Assembly (NCBI GenBank): GCA_026413225.1
Contig: CM048557.1
Location: 39,537,371-39,601,370 of the forward strand
Direction of reading: 5' to 3'
DNA length: 64,000 bases
Source: Otis tarda
Lineage: Eukaryota > Chordata > Aves > Otidiformes > Otididae
Within the stretch, counting starts at the first letter, position 1, and every line of letters begins with the position of its first letter. The notes below the pieces were generated by a model. It did no database searches. It had not been told where the DNA came from and worked only from the letters and a program-made list of their open reading frames with translations. Positions 1 through 13,800 of the stretch are shown one piece after another. A program made the position numbers and the translations under genes.

Positions 1-3000
1 GATGTACTGTCTATTTTACCATGCACTGAATTTCTCTACTATTTAAAGATCTTAGATTCACTGTGTTTACCAACTGCTCTAAAGAGAGAAATTAATGCAA
101 AGAACATATTCATCACAATTATGAGATTACCTAGTGTGGTCGGTGACATATTAACTACAAAATTTTTGGTTGATTGGAGGAGCAAATCAAAAGTTATTAT
201 TTTTTTTAAATCTCATTCTATCCAGAAACAAGAAACTCTGCAGGAACAGAAATATCTTGGGAAGGCAGTTTCAGGGTCATCTGACCTGCTATGAGAAGAG
301 CATGTGAATTGCTAAAAAAAGAATTCAGATAAAACAGATCATGAATTTTGAATAAAATATATTTAGAATATTGTACCTTTTGTAAATTTGTAAAATTCAA
401 TCTCATTTGGTCTAGCGATAGGAAACTACAAGGAAAGAAATTTCTTGAGAAGGCAATTTCACAGTCATCTATACTTCTATGAGACTAACTCAAATAAAAA
501 CTAAAAGTATAAAAAGTATATTTTGTAAAATTAGAAAATTGGAAGGTGTCATATTTCCTCAAATCCATTTCCATTTTAAAAGGAAATAAAATATTATTTC
601 TGATTGCTTATCCCAAATAGGTTTTCACTATCAAAAACATTTAGATTTTTCCTAGGTTGCCCTGGTGTCTTATTGCTCCTTATTGTATTTCTTATTGGCT
701 GGATTTTGGCATATCCAGATCAAGACACAGGTCACTTCTAAACTTCTAAAAGTGCTGAATTATTTCTGACTTCATGAGAAGCTTTGCTTAGAACTAGGGG
801 AAGAATCTAAGACTCCTGAGTCACAGAAGGACATTTATACCAAAAAAAAAAAGGTATCCTTACTTTTTTGTGTAGTTGTAGCATAGACAGCCCAAAGCTT
901 CTAAGTACTGTAAGCAAAATCGAATTTTATTACCCCAAGGATAATGACAAAATTAATTCAATCCTGTGGAATTGTCAGAAGTATTCCTTCCGGTACTATT
1001 TCCCTTCCTGGCTCGAAATACTGACACTGAACACGTTCCTAATACCTATAATGGATAGTTGCAGCCTGGTATCCTGCACATGCTCACTCGTCCTCTGTCT
1101 CTGACTCTCATCAACGCTGTGTTCATTTTTTCATGAGATAAACTTTATGAATACATTCAGAAAGCTATGAAATCACTCATTGAGCTCCCCACTAAACATT
1201 TTTGTCAAAAATTACAAACAAATACAGTTTTTCCCTGGAAGTTCACGCACATAAGATAAATAATTTTTTCTTATCATCAATTAAAAAATAGTGAATATCC
1301 ACTCAGAAGCTGGGACACAGTACAGTAGCTGGTGTGCCAGTTGTGTTGGTAGGACTCTAATTATTCTCTGACGGAAGGAAAAATGGGTAGAGATTAAAAG
1401 CTATTTTATTCCGTTAAAGGTTTTTGTGCTGTAAATTTCTACCACATCTTTTGCCAGAAATCGACCTTCTCTTAGGAAAAGACGTTTCTTTTGATCACAG
1501 CTTCAAATAACAATGTACTGTACTTCTCTAAGTTAATGCTCAGAAAAAAAAAAAACCAGGAATCACTTTTAAACTCTGACTTCAATAGTTTTTCCATACA
1601 GCACAAGAAGAATTGTAAGTGTCAGTATCAATGCTGAGGCAAATCAACTGCATTAATATAAGTGATACAGCTGTTATTCACTAAACACTTAAAAGATACT
1701 TCAAAACTAGTTTTGAATAATACTTTTTTTTTTTTCCAAAAATTATAGACAGTCTTAACAAATGTGTAAAGGAAGAGCTTACTTGAGACTTGTCCAGTGC
1801 ATTTGTGCATTGTATTTTATGTTCAACATATTTTAAGAAATAAAGCTGACTTTTCAAAAGTGCAAAAAGTTAGCTAAATAGGTAATTTATAATGTGCTTA
1901 TACACAGAGTACTATTATTCAATAGAAGCTTATATTAGGATTATCAAACACCTCAAAAACCTTCAGAATATTAGCACAAAATACAGCTTAAACCCTTTTT
2001 CATTTTTCCCTTTTTCCTCTAGGAAGCTCTAGTGCTTTTACAAAGATTTCTTATTTTTCTCTTATTTTAATAGTAAGACAGTATCTAAGACAATGGATTA
2101 TAAACTTTATTAAAAAGTAATGAATTTCTTTCTTATTTGAAATATAATAAGTATAATAGCATTAATTCTTGGAAGACAAACCCATAATTTTCTTCTACCA
2201 CTACTATAAATATTTAATAAGCTGTAACTTTTCTTCTTCCTTTGTTATCTGGTTTTCCTGGTAGAAGAGATGAACTACCGACATTGATAAGAAAATAACA
2301 CACAAAGATGGGTTTGTAGTAAGTCTGCCTATGGGAACAGCCCAAACAAGTTCAATTTTAATAGCTACCCAAAGGAAGATGCACCTTTTTTTTCTCAGAT
2401 TTTTTTCTTTCGTTTATTACAGATGTGGTTTTTAGAGAGTTTCAGTTCTGAGGACCTGGTAATAATGTCCACTGCACTAAATACTTAATTCTTAGTTTGA
2501 TTAATGTTCTCATTTAGGAATGACTATTCTGTTCCTTAATTCCTTGCCTCCTTAGTTTACTGGTTCTCTATATAAGTTACTTTGGCTGATGATGTTCTAA
2601 AGCTGCTTACCTTCCAAACAGTTTCAGAATACAGTAAAATTTGGATAGATGAAAACTTAGACAGGATATCATTTTAGCATGATGCACTGCACTACAGTAC
2701 AAATTGAAGTTGATCAGGTTATAATACTTGCATAACACCTTCCACACCTCAGGAGAAAGCATCTAGACTTTGCCTTTTTCTTACTGTTTACAAATGCCTA
2801 TCGACTGACCAAAGACGTTATCTGATACATTTGTACCACTTATTTTCCACACCTCAACAAACTATTGTTTGATAAAGACTCAGTGAAGCCATGACAACTC
2901 GCTTTCTTCAGATATAGTTAGGAATATCGTGACATTTCAGCTAACTAATCACTCTTGCAAGAGATGATCTTCAGGATGGTAACCAACATAGTAACATACT

Positions 3001-6000
3001 CTACTGTTACTCATGCTTCTTATATCTTGCGACTTTACGGCATATAACGGGAAATTGAGCATTATTTGTGTGACTGCTGAGCAGCTTAAATAAAATAAGC
3101 ATAGAAAAGATACAGGGATAAAATGAAAGATTCCAGACTGTCTTTTTTCACAGTTCAGTTCAATCAGATTTAGCTTCAGGTCTCCATTCCTTCCCAAGAC
3201 TCACCTAGGAACAATGTAGCAGATGATTTTCTACATTCAGGTCCTGGATGTAGATTTTGTACTTCTGTTTATTCAGTATGAATTAAATCAGTCTTGGCTA
3301 AAATGAATTGAACTTATGAGGGAGAAAATAGATTTGTTTTCAAGTTGGTCATATTCTTTTAAGATCAGTGTAATTTCATTGGTATTCTGCACTTCATCAG
3401 AACGGCAAGGCTTTGTGAAGTTGTGTCTGTTTTAAAAGAACATCCATAAGGTTTGTCATGGACTCGGTAACTAAAACACAGACCTAAAAAAAAAAAAGAA
3501 TTGTTTGTTCCATCTGAAATTACATATTTTAACATGGTCTGATTTTGAAAACAGATTTTAAAGACTGATATTCTTTACAGCATGGAGTAAAAACATATTT
3601 GGGAGTCTCACTGTTTCATTTCAGAGCAGTATTTGAATCTTTTTTGTCAGCTTCATTTTCACCACTATTTAGATTTGCAAAGCTCCCAGATAGTCAGAAA
3701 TGTGCAAAGTTCCTTGATGTCTTCTATCCTGTATCTGTGAGCAATGAAAAACGTGCAGTAGAGTTTCACAGGTCATTGTGAAAGAAATCACCCAGAAGCT
3801 AAGGACACAAAGTAAAAATGGAAGCTTGAATATATCCTTCCACTGTGGCTCTTTCAACCTCAAGTGCATTTGCTTTACAGTTCTCCTGCTGCTATTTCAA
3901 GTTTGAAGAAAAACAGTGATGCACTTAGCAATTGTGAAATTGGAAAATCAGTGAAGTGTTAAGTTTTTTCATTCCCTTTTGAGATATGTTTCATAAGCCT
4001 ATACTTTGGTGTGTTGAGGCACACCAGCCTCTGGGTTTTATTCATTTAGGGATTATTTTGTCAAAATTATTGCACAACTAGGAAAAGGCACAAAGGGTGG
4101 GTAGTTGGAAAATATATTAAAAATTGGGCCTGAAAATTACCAAGAGTCTTTCAAAAATACTAGGCCTGGGAGATAACAAAACAGGGAATGAGGGATATCA
4201 CGTACCAAAGCTAAAGGAGTAGGGAGTTACAGCTAATCTGATCACATGAACAAAATACAGGAGGTACATTGATAAGGTGGAAGCACAGTTACTTTATAAT
4301 AAACAGTGCTCAACACCCTCTTCTCCACCTTTTTTTTTTTTTCCGAAGCCAGTGTAGGAGTTATTCTGCTTAAATTTCATACTGTGTGCCTTGTCATTGC
4401 CTGAAAATGTATGTAGCTGTTGCTATGGCTGCAGCTTCGTCCACTGCATATTCTCAGTTCTCTAGAGCTAAAATGCTTCAGCTTCATGCAGTAGAAATTT
4501 CCACTGCAGTGGTGCAAAAGAAATCACATAAAATATTCTGCTTTTTGATCCAACTTATATTTCCATGTGTAGAATGTCATATGTGTTTTGAAAATCTAGG
4601 TACTGCCAGTCACCGAAAAGCAGTTTCTTTTTCTGTTAATGCTATAGAAATTAGTTACTGTGTCCTTTCTCTTCAGTATATTGCAGAGGCAATGTGCTCA
4701 CATACGTTTACGGAGTCTAACTTGCTTTAGCAACCTCAGTACTGTTTTGTTTCCTTTTCCTTTGGTTTATAGAGCCTTCTGGTTTTCCCAGTTTAAAAAC
4801 AATTGTTCTAAACTTTTTTTTTTTTTACTACTGTTAAGAGGCAAGTGCCAGGATTTAGCATGTATAACATTGTCTGAGGCATTTGTTCAGCTGTCTGTTG
4901 AATCCGCTGAAACTAATGCTCAGTCTTTATTAATGTCTCAGTCCCTGGAAACCAGAGCCCATTCTCTCCTATAATTAATCTTGCAGGTACTGCCTTGACA
5001 TTATTGGTTCACCAGCAGAGCAGAACTGCCTCAGCCATCAATAATAATTCAACACATTAGGATGAGGCCTACATACACAGCCCACAGATGTAGATGAATT
5101 GTGTGCAGACTCCAGCACTCCTTGCTGACTGAGGAAAGAAGAAAAAGATAAAGGAACCCTCTGCAATTGAAACTGGTTTGGTCACTGGATAATTTTGCAA
5201 TACAAGGGTCGTAGCGTTACTCATGCTTTTGCTTTATGTTTTTTTCTCCAAATGTAGGCATTCTTTGGCACAATGCTTGTGATTGTCTGTTTACTGAATC
5301 TTAATACTAAAGCTGTTACAAATTGTCTTTCACAGATGGTAGGAGCTTCTCAGATCAGGAGAGGCAGGGAATTTATTACTCAATATTTCTGTATTACTGA
5401 TTGGGACGTGAGAAGCATAAGCAATCTGTCCTACTGCAGCATTTGAGCTCTCCCTCCTCCTTCCTCCACCCTAAAAATTATGGCTAGCTGGAGAAGGAGT
5501 TTTTTTCTCATTTTGTGTAGATAGCAGCTGTGCAATTTCAAGCAGAATGTTTGCTTTGATCCTCCTTTCTTTAATTGAAATCCACAATTATGAGATTTGT
5601 TTCTTTTATGTTTGCTAGTTTATTGGTTTAATCTACAAAATGTGCCGTCTTGCTGTCTTGCACAGTTAAAGGCAACAGCACAGCTGGGATTTAAATGGCA
5701 AACTTGGAGGGGGGTTGCAGTCTCTCAGGTATTGGGAGGGATAAAACTTCTTTCATGATGATTTCAGATCATTATATGTACAGGGTAGCAACAAGAACAC
5801 AAACAATATGTCACCTAATTGTAAAGAATATCCCTAGGTAGCCACTTTATGTAAACTAACCACATGAAAGGAAATTTTAATATGGAGGCAAAAAAAAATC
5901 CTGCTCTGATACCTTATTTGGGGATTTCCTCTATTTAGAAGCCTTTGTAGTAACAGTTTCCATTGCACAATGTTTTATTGCCCTCTCCTATACCAACTTC

Positions 6001-7784
6001 TACTTACATGAGTTTAGCAAAACATTTCAGAACAGCCAAGGTATTTACAGCTTGAAAGAGGCAGATGCAGAAGATGAGATTATATGGCAGAGTAATCGCC
6101 TATGAACCAGAGGAGCTGAGAGAGCAGCTGGACTCAGATTTACAAAGGATTTTATTAGGTCTAGTTGGGGTGAAAAAAAATTGCAAGATTTAGTCTACCT
6201 ATAGATTTTTTATTATTATTATTATTTTAGGTTACAAATGTCAGCAAATCTCTTATGAAAAATCCTCAGGAAGGAAAAAAAAAAAAAACAACCTTTCCCT
6301 TAGTATCTTTAGCAAGAACTATTTCCTGACAAGAATTTTGGCCAGAAACAGAACTAGTAAATAAATCTTAAAAAAGACTTTGTGTTATAACCTGTGTGCA
6401 CTTGTGATAACTTCTTTTTCTTGTGAGATAGATCCTTCAGAATAAAATTATTCTACCTCTGAAAGGACTTCTGGGAAATTCAGTTCAATTATGTCTATTT
6501 TGCTAACTACTGCTAATCACTTTTTTTCAGAATTCTCCTAGAGATATTCTCAAATTAGTATAGGTTGATAAATCTGTGGAGAATTTGTTCTCAAATGCAT
6601 GAAGAAAATTAAATAAAGTCATTAATAAAATTGTATTGCAAGTCAAAGATCCATTCTGAAGCTTTAGACTAGCTAATAAACTTTCCTCATTTTATAATAA
6701 CCCTTTTGCTCATCTATAAAGATTTTTTTTTTTGTGATAACCTCAAATGGCAAATCTTAAGTAATTGATGTTGAGCAGAACTACATCTGACCTGACTGAC
6801 ATCTTGTCAGGCTTAGTATGGACCTCATTGAATTCAATAAAAAAAAAAGACTCACAGCAGCTTTAGATCAATTTACGTTAAGATGTAAAGACCCAAATCT
6901 ATGAAGTCAGGAGGCTAAATCATATGAATATTGCCATTTCATTGGCTTGCAACTCTGATGATAAGTAGGATTGCCAAGATAGATTCTTCTTCATTTATAA
7001 AAATCCCACAATGCTTTGCAAGAATCATTGATAATAATGAAGAGTAGTCTCCTCTTACTAAAATAAATAAATAGTCATATGTAGGTTTTTTTACAGTGAT
7101 GATGAAGGTGCAGGATTTTCTCTGGCAGAAGGGTAGGTGAAGAATGAGTGAAATATTTTGTTCATTCATGTAGCCCTGTAGCCCCACACTACAGTATTGT
7201 CATTACTAACTGCAGCCTAGAGGCTTTGCATTGAGTTTGCAAAGCTTCAGCTCTAAGGGTTGTTAGGCTTACTATTTCTGAACTCGCATTGACTTGCCTG
7301 TTCCTTTACACGGGTTTGGGTTAGCTATAACAACAATTTTTTTTTTCTTTTTTGCTTTTTCTTATCTTTTCATGGTACAAACACAATTTTATACAGATAG
7401 TAGTAATAAGCAGCTTAGGAAATAAAGGACTAGTTAGCTTAATAGTTATGGAGCCGTTGTAGTTCTGCACAGAGAAGTTAAACTGTAAAATCTGTGACAC
7501 CAAGAAGAAAGAATAAGATGATAGGCCTCCTACAGACTAAAGAAGGATCAGGAATGACATAATGTCTGCCCTCCCAGGTCTGACCACAAAGAATTCTTGT
7601 TACAGGGCTCTGCCTCTGATGCCTTGCAAAGCTCTGTATTACAGACATCTGCCACACTGGGTACATGTCTTTGAGTGACACAAAAAGTATTGGGAAAAAA
7701 TACTATTGTCCGTATCACAGCTTTATTTTACCATAAGTTTGTCATATTCTTATTGTAATTAAAATCCTTTTTCACTAGAAAGCT
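1..7784. other. Unique AT-rich non-coding DNA
   Basis: I see no gene, LTR or CR1 fragment here. Open frames are short (114 codons at most, 4386-4730 +), have no recognisable domain, and are of the size expected by chance. The stretch contains homopolymer A and T runs and one short TTA microsatellite near 6211. It may be intergenic or intronic; the sequence does not decide. Confidence 0.6.
6211..6227. repeat. (TTA)n microsatellite
   Basis: About five tandem TTA units form a short simple repeat in otherwise unique sequence. Confidence 0.8.
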
Positions 7785-10094
7785 AGTTATGATGCTCGAC
7801 CTTGTGCTCACCAACAGGGAGGGACTGGTGGGAGATGTGAAACTGAAGGACAGCCTTGGCTGCAGCGACCATGACATGGTGGAGTTCAAGATCCACGGGG
7901 CAGTGAGGAAGCTACACGGCAAGCTCTCAGCCCTAGACTTCAAGAAGGCAGACTTTGACCTCTTCAAGGACCTGATGAGCAAAGTGCCATGGGAGGTGGC
8001 CCTGGAGGGAAGAGGGGCCCAGGAAAGTTGGTCCACATTCAAGAAGCACCTCCTGCAAGCTCAGCAGAGGTGCATCCTGATGAAGAACAAGTCGGGAAAA
8101 AAGTCCAGGAGGCCCCCATGGATGAGCAAGGAACTCCTGGACCAACTGAAAGTAAAGAAGGAAGCCTGTAGAGGGTGGAAGAGGAGACAGGTAGCCTGGG
8201 AGGACTACAAAGAGGCTGTGCAAGTGGCCAGGGATCAGGTGAGGAAGGCTAAAGCCCTGATGGAATTGAATCTGGCCAGGGATATAAAAAGCAACAAGAA
8301 AAGCTTCTATAGGTGTGTAGGGGACAAAAGAAAGTCCAAGGAGAATGTAGGCTCCCTCTGGAAAGAAACTGGTGTCCTGGTTACCCAGGACATAGAGAAA
8401 TCTGAGGTACTCAATGACTTTTTTGCCTCAGTCTTCACCGATAAGGGCTCTTGTCTCACCACCCAAGCTGTGGAAAGCATAAGCGGGGACTGTGAGGATG
8501 GAGAACCACCCACTGTACTCGAAGAGCAGGTTCGGGAACATCTCAGGAACCTGAAAGTGCACAAGTCCATGGGACCTGATGAGATCCATCCGCGGGTCCT
8601 GAGGGAACTGGTTGATGAAGTTGCCAAGACACTGGCCATCATATTTGAGAAATCATGGCAGTCTGGTGACATCCCCGATGACTGGAAGAGAGGGAACAAA
8701 ACCCCTATTTTTAAAAAGGGGAACAAGGAGGACCAGGGCAACTACAGGCAGGTCAGCCTTACCTCTGTGCCTGGCAAGGTCATGGAGCAGATTCTCCTGG
8801 AAACCATGCTAAGGCACATGGAGAGCAAGGAGGTGGTTGGTGACAGCCAACATGGCTTCACCAAGGGCAGATCATGCCTGACCAATTTGGTGGCCTTCTG
8901 TGATGGGGTGACAGCATCAGTGGACAAGGGATGAGCAACGGATATCATCTACCTGGACTTGTGCAAAGCTTTTGACACTGTCCCGCACGACATCCTTCTC
9001 TCTAAACTAGAGAGGCATGGGTTTGACGGATGGACCACTCGGTGGATAAGGAGTTGGCTGGATGGCCGCACTCAGAGAGTGGTGGTCAATGGCTCAATGT
9101 CCATGTGGAGACTGGTCACCAGTGGCGTCACTCAGGGGTCTATGTTGGGCCCAGCCCTGTTCAACATCTTTGTCGGCGACATGGACAGTGGGATAGAGTG
9201 CACCCTCAGCAAGTTCACCGATGACACCAAGCTGTGTGGTGCTGTCGACTCGCTGGAAGGGAGGGATGCCATCCAGAGGGACCTTGACAGGCTGGAGAGG
9301 TGGGCCTGTGCCAACCTCATTAAATTCAACCAGAAAAAGTGCGAGGTCCTGCACCTGGGTCATGGCAATCCCAGGCACAAATACAGGCTGGGCGGGGAAT
9401 GGATTGAGAGCAGCCCTGAGGAGAAGGACTTGGGAGTGCTGGTGGACAAGAAGCTCAACATGAGCAGGCAATGCACTCTTGCAGCCCAGAAGGCCAACCG
9501 CATCCTGGGCTGCATCAAGAGGAGCGTGGCCAGCAGGTCAAGGGAGGTGATTCTGCCTCTCTACTCTGCCCTGGTGAGACCCCACCTGGAGTACTGCGTC
9601 CAGTTCTGGAGCCCCCAACATAAGAAGGACATGGACCAGTTGGAGAAGGTCCAGAGGAGGGCCATACAGATGATAAGAGGGCTGGAGCACCTTTCCTATG
9701 AGGACAGGCTGAGAGAGTTGGGGCTGTTCAGCCTGGAGAAGAGGACGTTCCAGGGAGACCTCAGTACCTCAAGGGGGCCTACAAGAAAGATGGGGAGAAG
9801 CTGTTCAGTAGGGCCTCTTGTGATAGGACAAGGGGTAATGGTTTTAAAATAGAGGGAGGTAGATTTAGATTGGATATTAAGAAAAAATTTTTTACAATGA
9901 GAGTTGTAGAACACTGGAACAGGTTGCCCAGAGAGGTCGTGGATGCCCCATCCCTGGAAACGTTCAAGGCCAGGCTGGATGAGGCTCTGAGCAACCTGAT
10001 CTAGTCAGGGATGTCCCTGCTCCTTGCAGGGGGTTTGGACTAGATGACCCTTGAAGGTCCCTTCCAACTCTAACCATTCTATGATTCTATGATT
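7785..10094 (+). mobile_element. CR1 LINE, 5'-truncated long copy
   Basis: This is a CR1 non-LTR retrotransposon, about 2.3 kb, lacking the 5' UTR, ORF1 and most of the ORF2 endonuclease. It begins at the last endonuclease motif and runs through reverse transcriptase, the C-terminal domain, a 3' UTR of about 90 bp, and the CR1-specific tail of ATTCTATG-type octamers at about 10076-10094. By eye, 9001-9300 differs from the CR1 copy at 33468-33767 at 11 of 300 positions, so both came from closely related sources. GC content and CpG use are clearly higher than in the flanks, as expected for a relatively young insertion. The 5' boundary is approximate because CR1 copies rarely leave a clear target-site duplication. 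Family assignment is very secure; the subfamily is not determined. Confidence 0.96.
7789..10004 (+). pseudogene. CR1 ORF2 (endonuclease end + reverse transcriptase), broken
   Basis: The intact protein would nick target DNA and reverse-transcribe CR1 RNA at the nick. The first open segment (381 codons) starts with the final endonuclease motif, seen as SDH at residues 26-28. It continues through a linker and the start of the RT domain ([13 protein letters not shown] near residue 258, QHGFTKGRS near 354). A TGA at 8932-8934 interrupts it; the aligned copy at 33382 has CGG there, so an Arg codon was lost, possibly through CGA. The same frame then resumes with RT motif A ([11 protein letters not shown]), motif B-like TQGSMLGP and motif C FTDD at 9214-9225. 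A 13-bp deletion between 9761 and 9762, relative to the 33382 copy, shifts the frame. The remaining C-terminal residues lie in another frame up to TAG at 10002-10004. The copy cannot encode a functional protein. Confidence 0.93.
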
Positions 10095-10535
10095 ATGTCA
10101 TCTTGAGACCTTTCTGTAGAAAGCATGACTAGCTATTCTAAATTAATGAATATTACGAGTATATGAAACAGAATATATGTATTACTATAGAATACTAAGT
10201 AATTCCAGTGGTTGTAATAAAAAGAAAAAGAAATCTGAATATTAAACTTAAACTATCAAAGCAAATCAACTTGACAGCTTTTGAGGGTATCAAATCAGAA
10301 GTCCAACCTCAGTGGCACTAAAGAAGCTGACATGAAATCACTTAATTGCTTGATATGAACCACATATCTCTGCATACAAATGTGCTAAACAACAGCAATT
10401 TAGATTTGCTGGATTAAAGACTTTGTCTAGCTACTAAAAAAAAATTAATATCTATTGAACAACCAGATAGAAATTCAAAGATTATTAGGATTTAGTGTTA
10501 GACATAATACATATGTACTCAGTTTTAGCATTTAT
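10095..10535. other. AT-rich spacer between two CR1 copies
   Basis: Nothing recognisable lies here apart from an A run near 10436-10443. Confidence 0.55.
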
Positions 10536-10842
10536 TCATAGAATCATAAAATCATTTAGGTTAGACCTTTAAGATAATAGAGTCCAAGCACAAACCTAAC
10601 ACTGCCAAGTCCACAAACAAACCATTTCTCAATCACCACATCTACATGTCTTTTAAATACCTCCAGGGATGGTGACCCAACCACTTCCCTTGGCAGCACA
10701 TTCCAATGCTTGACAATCCTTTCAGTAAAGAAATTTTTCCTAATATCAAATCTAAATCTCCCCTAACACAACCTGAAGCCATTTCCTCTTGTCCTATCAT
10801 TTGTTACTTGGGAAAAGAGACCAACACCAACCTCACTAGTGG
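10536..10842 (-). mobile_element. CR1 LINE 3'-end fragment, older subfamily
   Basis: Read on the minus strand, this is the last ~300 bp of a CR1: the end of ORF2, a short UTR and a degenerate tail (TCATAGAATCATAAAATCAT on the plus strand). It keeps the typical CR1 reading on the plus strand for 'GGCAGCACATTCCAATGC' and 'CCTCTTGTCCTATCA'. Its wording (for example TTGTTACTTGGGAAAAGAG) differs from the younger copies in this window, so it belongs to another and probably older CR1 subfamily. The limit near 10842 is approximate, since similarity fades gradually. Confidence 0.85.
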
Positions 10843-13800
10843 CTTTGAAAAGAAACAAGGGACTGTAATAAGGGTGCTGAATGGCTTAGAAATGAGTGGG
10901 GAGTTAGCTTCTTAACTTCAAGTGAGTTCATCTTCATTTGGACATTGGTTGGTATCACCATGTCATTTCACAATACTATCAGGCTAATCCTTCTACAGTG
11001 GTATTAGGTGTTGCTGCTACAAATTGCCCATCTCATTAGACTAAACTAAAGGTAAAGAGAACTAATTTCCCTAAAATTCATGATGGAAAAAACTAAATAG
11101 GAACACTTACTCTAGCACTTCACCTACTCTATTACTTTAGATGATGGTGTTCATAACATAATATGCTATCTAAATAATAATGCTAAAATTATAGAACTGA
11201 AGAAAAAAAAAGAGGGGGAAAAAGAAAAAAAAAAAGACTCCAGGAAAAAATTTTACTGGATCATTCTACAAAATCTTATATGTGACAATGAAGAAATTTG
11301 ACACTTAGGACAATGCAAAAGATACCTGGATATAGAAAATATTCAGTACATCTTAGCAGATTTATGTGTTTCTCTTTTTTTGGTATCAGAACTACAGCTA
11401 GTCAATTTTACAGTGAGGACGTTATCATAGACACTCCGTGCAGATTTAGACAACTATTGAAGGAGGAAATAATTTATAAGTATTTTAATAAAATTAAAAG
11501 AAGAATTTTTGTCTCCATTTCTGTGTCTTCCCTTTCTCTACAGCTTTCTTTTTTCCATTCTCCACAATGCAATGGGATACAGTGAAGAAATGCCTGTGGA
11601 ATGAGAATGTGCATTTTATCTTCTGCGAAGAAAATAGTTAAATGAGTCTATCTAGGATGAATCAAGAATGTACAGTCTCAGAAGGTTTTATTCCTCCTAC
11701 AACTATCCTTTCAAGCAAGCACTCTCAGCCTTACCTGCCTGCCAAAATTGCAGTTTGGATATGTCAAGAGTGCAAAAAAGCAGTACAGCTGAAGTCTCTG
11801 CAGGTTTTAGAATCAACTTTATCTGTTCATCTCAGTTTCTGTAGCTGTAAAAATAGACAGGCGTCATATATTGAGTATAAAAAAAAATCTGATAGTTTAA
11901 AAAAATCATTTCTACAGACAGTCAGCAGCAGCTAAGATCTTAGGCAGATCTAAGTCTTCTCCTGAAGCTTATGAGGCTATAGTTTCATTGAACTAACTTA
12001 GCTTTACTAAACAATATCTTGGCTACTTGGAATGAATCTGCCCACAATGATACTATATCTCTGCATTACAGTGTAATAACTCATGTGCAAGTTCATGGTT
12101 AAGAAGGTATTGCACATTAAGCTATGATGGAAAGAATACTAAGTGGAAATAAAAAATATTTAAGAATGCAAATCGTTTGATAGTACAGCTATCTGGAGAA
12201 ACAGAAAACAAACCAAGCCTGCAGGTTTAAGAGGACTATGAGAAACTATTAGCTATGATTCTATTATTGAAGAGGACAGGAAGAGAAAAAAAACTAGGAA
12301 CTGACTACCTTTGAGTACAAAATAGTAGGCAAACTTTAACTTTTGCAATTTCCTTTCTCCTCTGTATAAAAAGAGGCAATGGACTTGATTATGAAGCATA
12401 AACTCAGCTTTTAAAGTTGTAATCCAAGAGAGTAAAATAAAAAATTAAAATCTTTGCCACTTTAAGGGAAAATTGTAAACAGAAGCTAAGTATTTCAATG
12501 AAATTTTCCACTTTTATAGCAATCAAAAGTGTCACAAATTTTATTTTTACCCTCAGTTTTAGGTTCAAGGTTTAAGGTTTCATTTCTAACTGTTACATTT
12601 TTCCCACATAAGCTCTTCCTTTGTTTCATTAAAAAAAAAATATTTATTTACTAAGCAACGGAGACAAAGAAGGTAGAAAGAATATGAAAGAGAAGTAAAT
12701 ACAAGAGAGCAAACAAAAATTATGAAACACAAAGAAAGGTTTCAAAACTTAATTTTATGTCAGTGTAGATATTTTACAAGCTCTCTTTTGAGGGCAGAAG
12801 AAGGAATATGGCATTTTCAAACTTTGCTCTTGCTTGTTTCTGATTATGAACTTGAGGTACAATGGTACGAGTAAAGGCAGGATACATTTCTGCAGTGTTT
12901 TCACTCTTTTCTGAGCTGTATGTCTGTCAGCTGCATCAGATGCATGTAGCTCAGTATAAAAGCATAATTTGTCATTTGGTGTGTTCTAATGGTTAGTCAC
13001 TTGATTGGGAAGAGAGTGAAACATCTATATTCTTATATGGATATATATTATAAATTTTGTTACAGAATTCTGTCTGACAAAATATTTATTCTTCTGAACT
13101 AGTTCTCTCTCAGCCTTAATGGTCTGATGCAGACTGTAAACTCCTCAGGATTTTCTCTGAAACTCCTCCATGTATTGCACTGTACTATTGTTTTATGTTT
13201 GTATTCCGGGCAAGTAAAGCTGCAACTGTGTCACTCCACCATACAGATTGTGATGAGAGAGTGCTTGCTACAGTCTTTTCTGACATGAGTTACAGTAGTT
13301 CGGGTTAGTTATCTCTTTAGTACATGAAACTGCAGTAAAATATACTCTGAGTATGTTTACTTTTATTAGACTCCTACAGTTATGCCATCCTGAAAGTAGT
13401 GCTCAAAAAGTTGTAATCTGAATCAGAGAGAAAATGAATAGCTGATACTAAGAAGCGCTCACTATTTTATCACCCTCTAGGGGTAGCTTTTCCTGAAATG
13501 ATGCAGTGCAGTTTTATGATATGAGGAAGGTAATGTATGCAGGTACTAAAGTGTCAAGTTGTAGCTCAACTGTAAATTAAATTCAGTCTAATGGGTAAGG
13601 AAAGGAAATATTTCCATTGCAAAATGTAACAACATCTGTGCATTTTTTCTTTATACAATTAAAGAAAGGACTTCAGGCCTAATTCATAGGCAAATTTTGA
13701 CCCAATTTAAAATAGATATTATGTCAAGTATGCCAAGGGAGAAATGAGTAAAACACAATATTTTTAACCCAACAAAATATCCTGTGTTGAAATTTGTGAA

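Noticed and set aside
4386-4974. Overlapping plus-strand frames of 114 and 104 codons
   Set aside because: No recognisable domain; two overlapping frames of this size are expected by chance in 64 kb.
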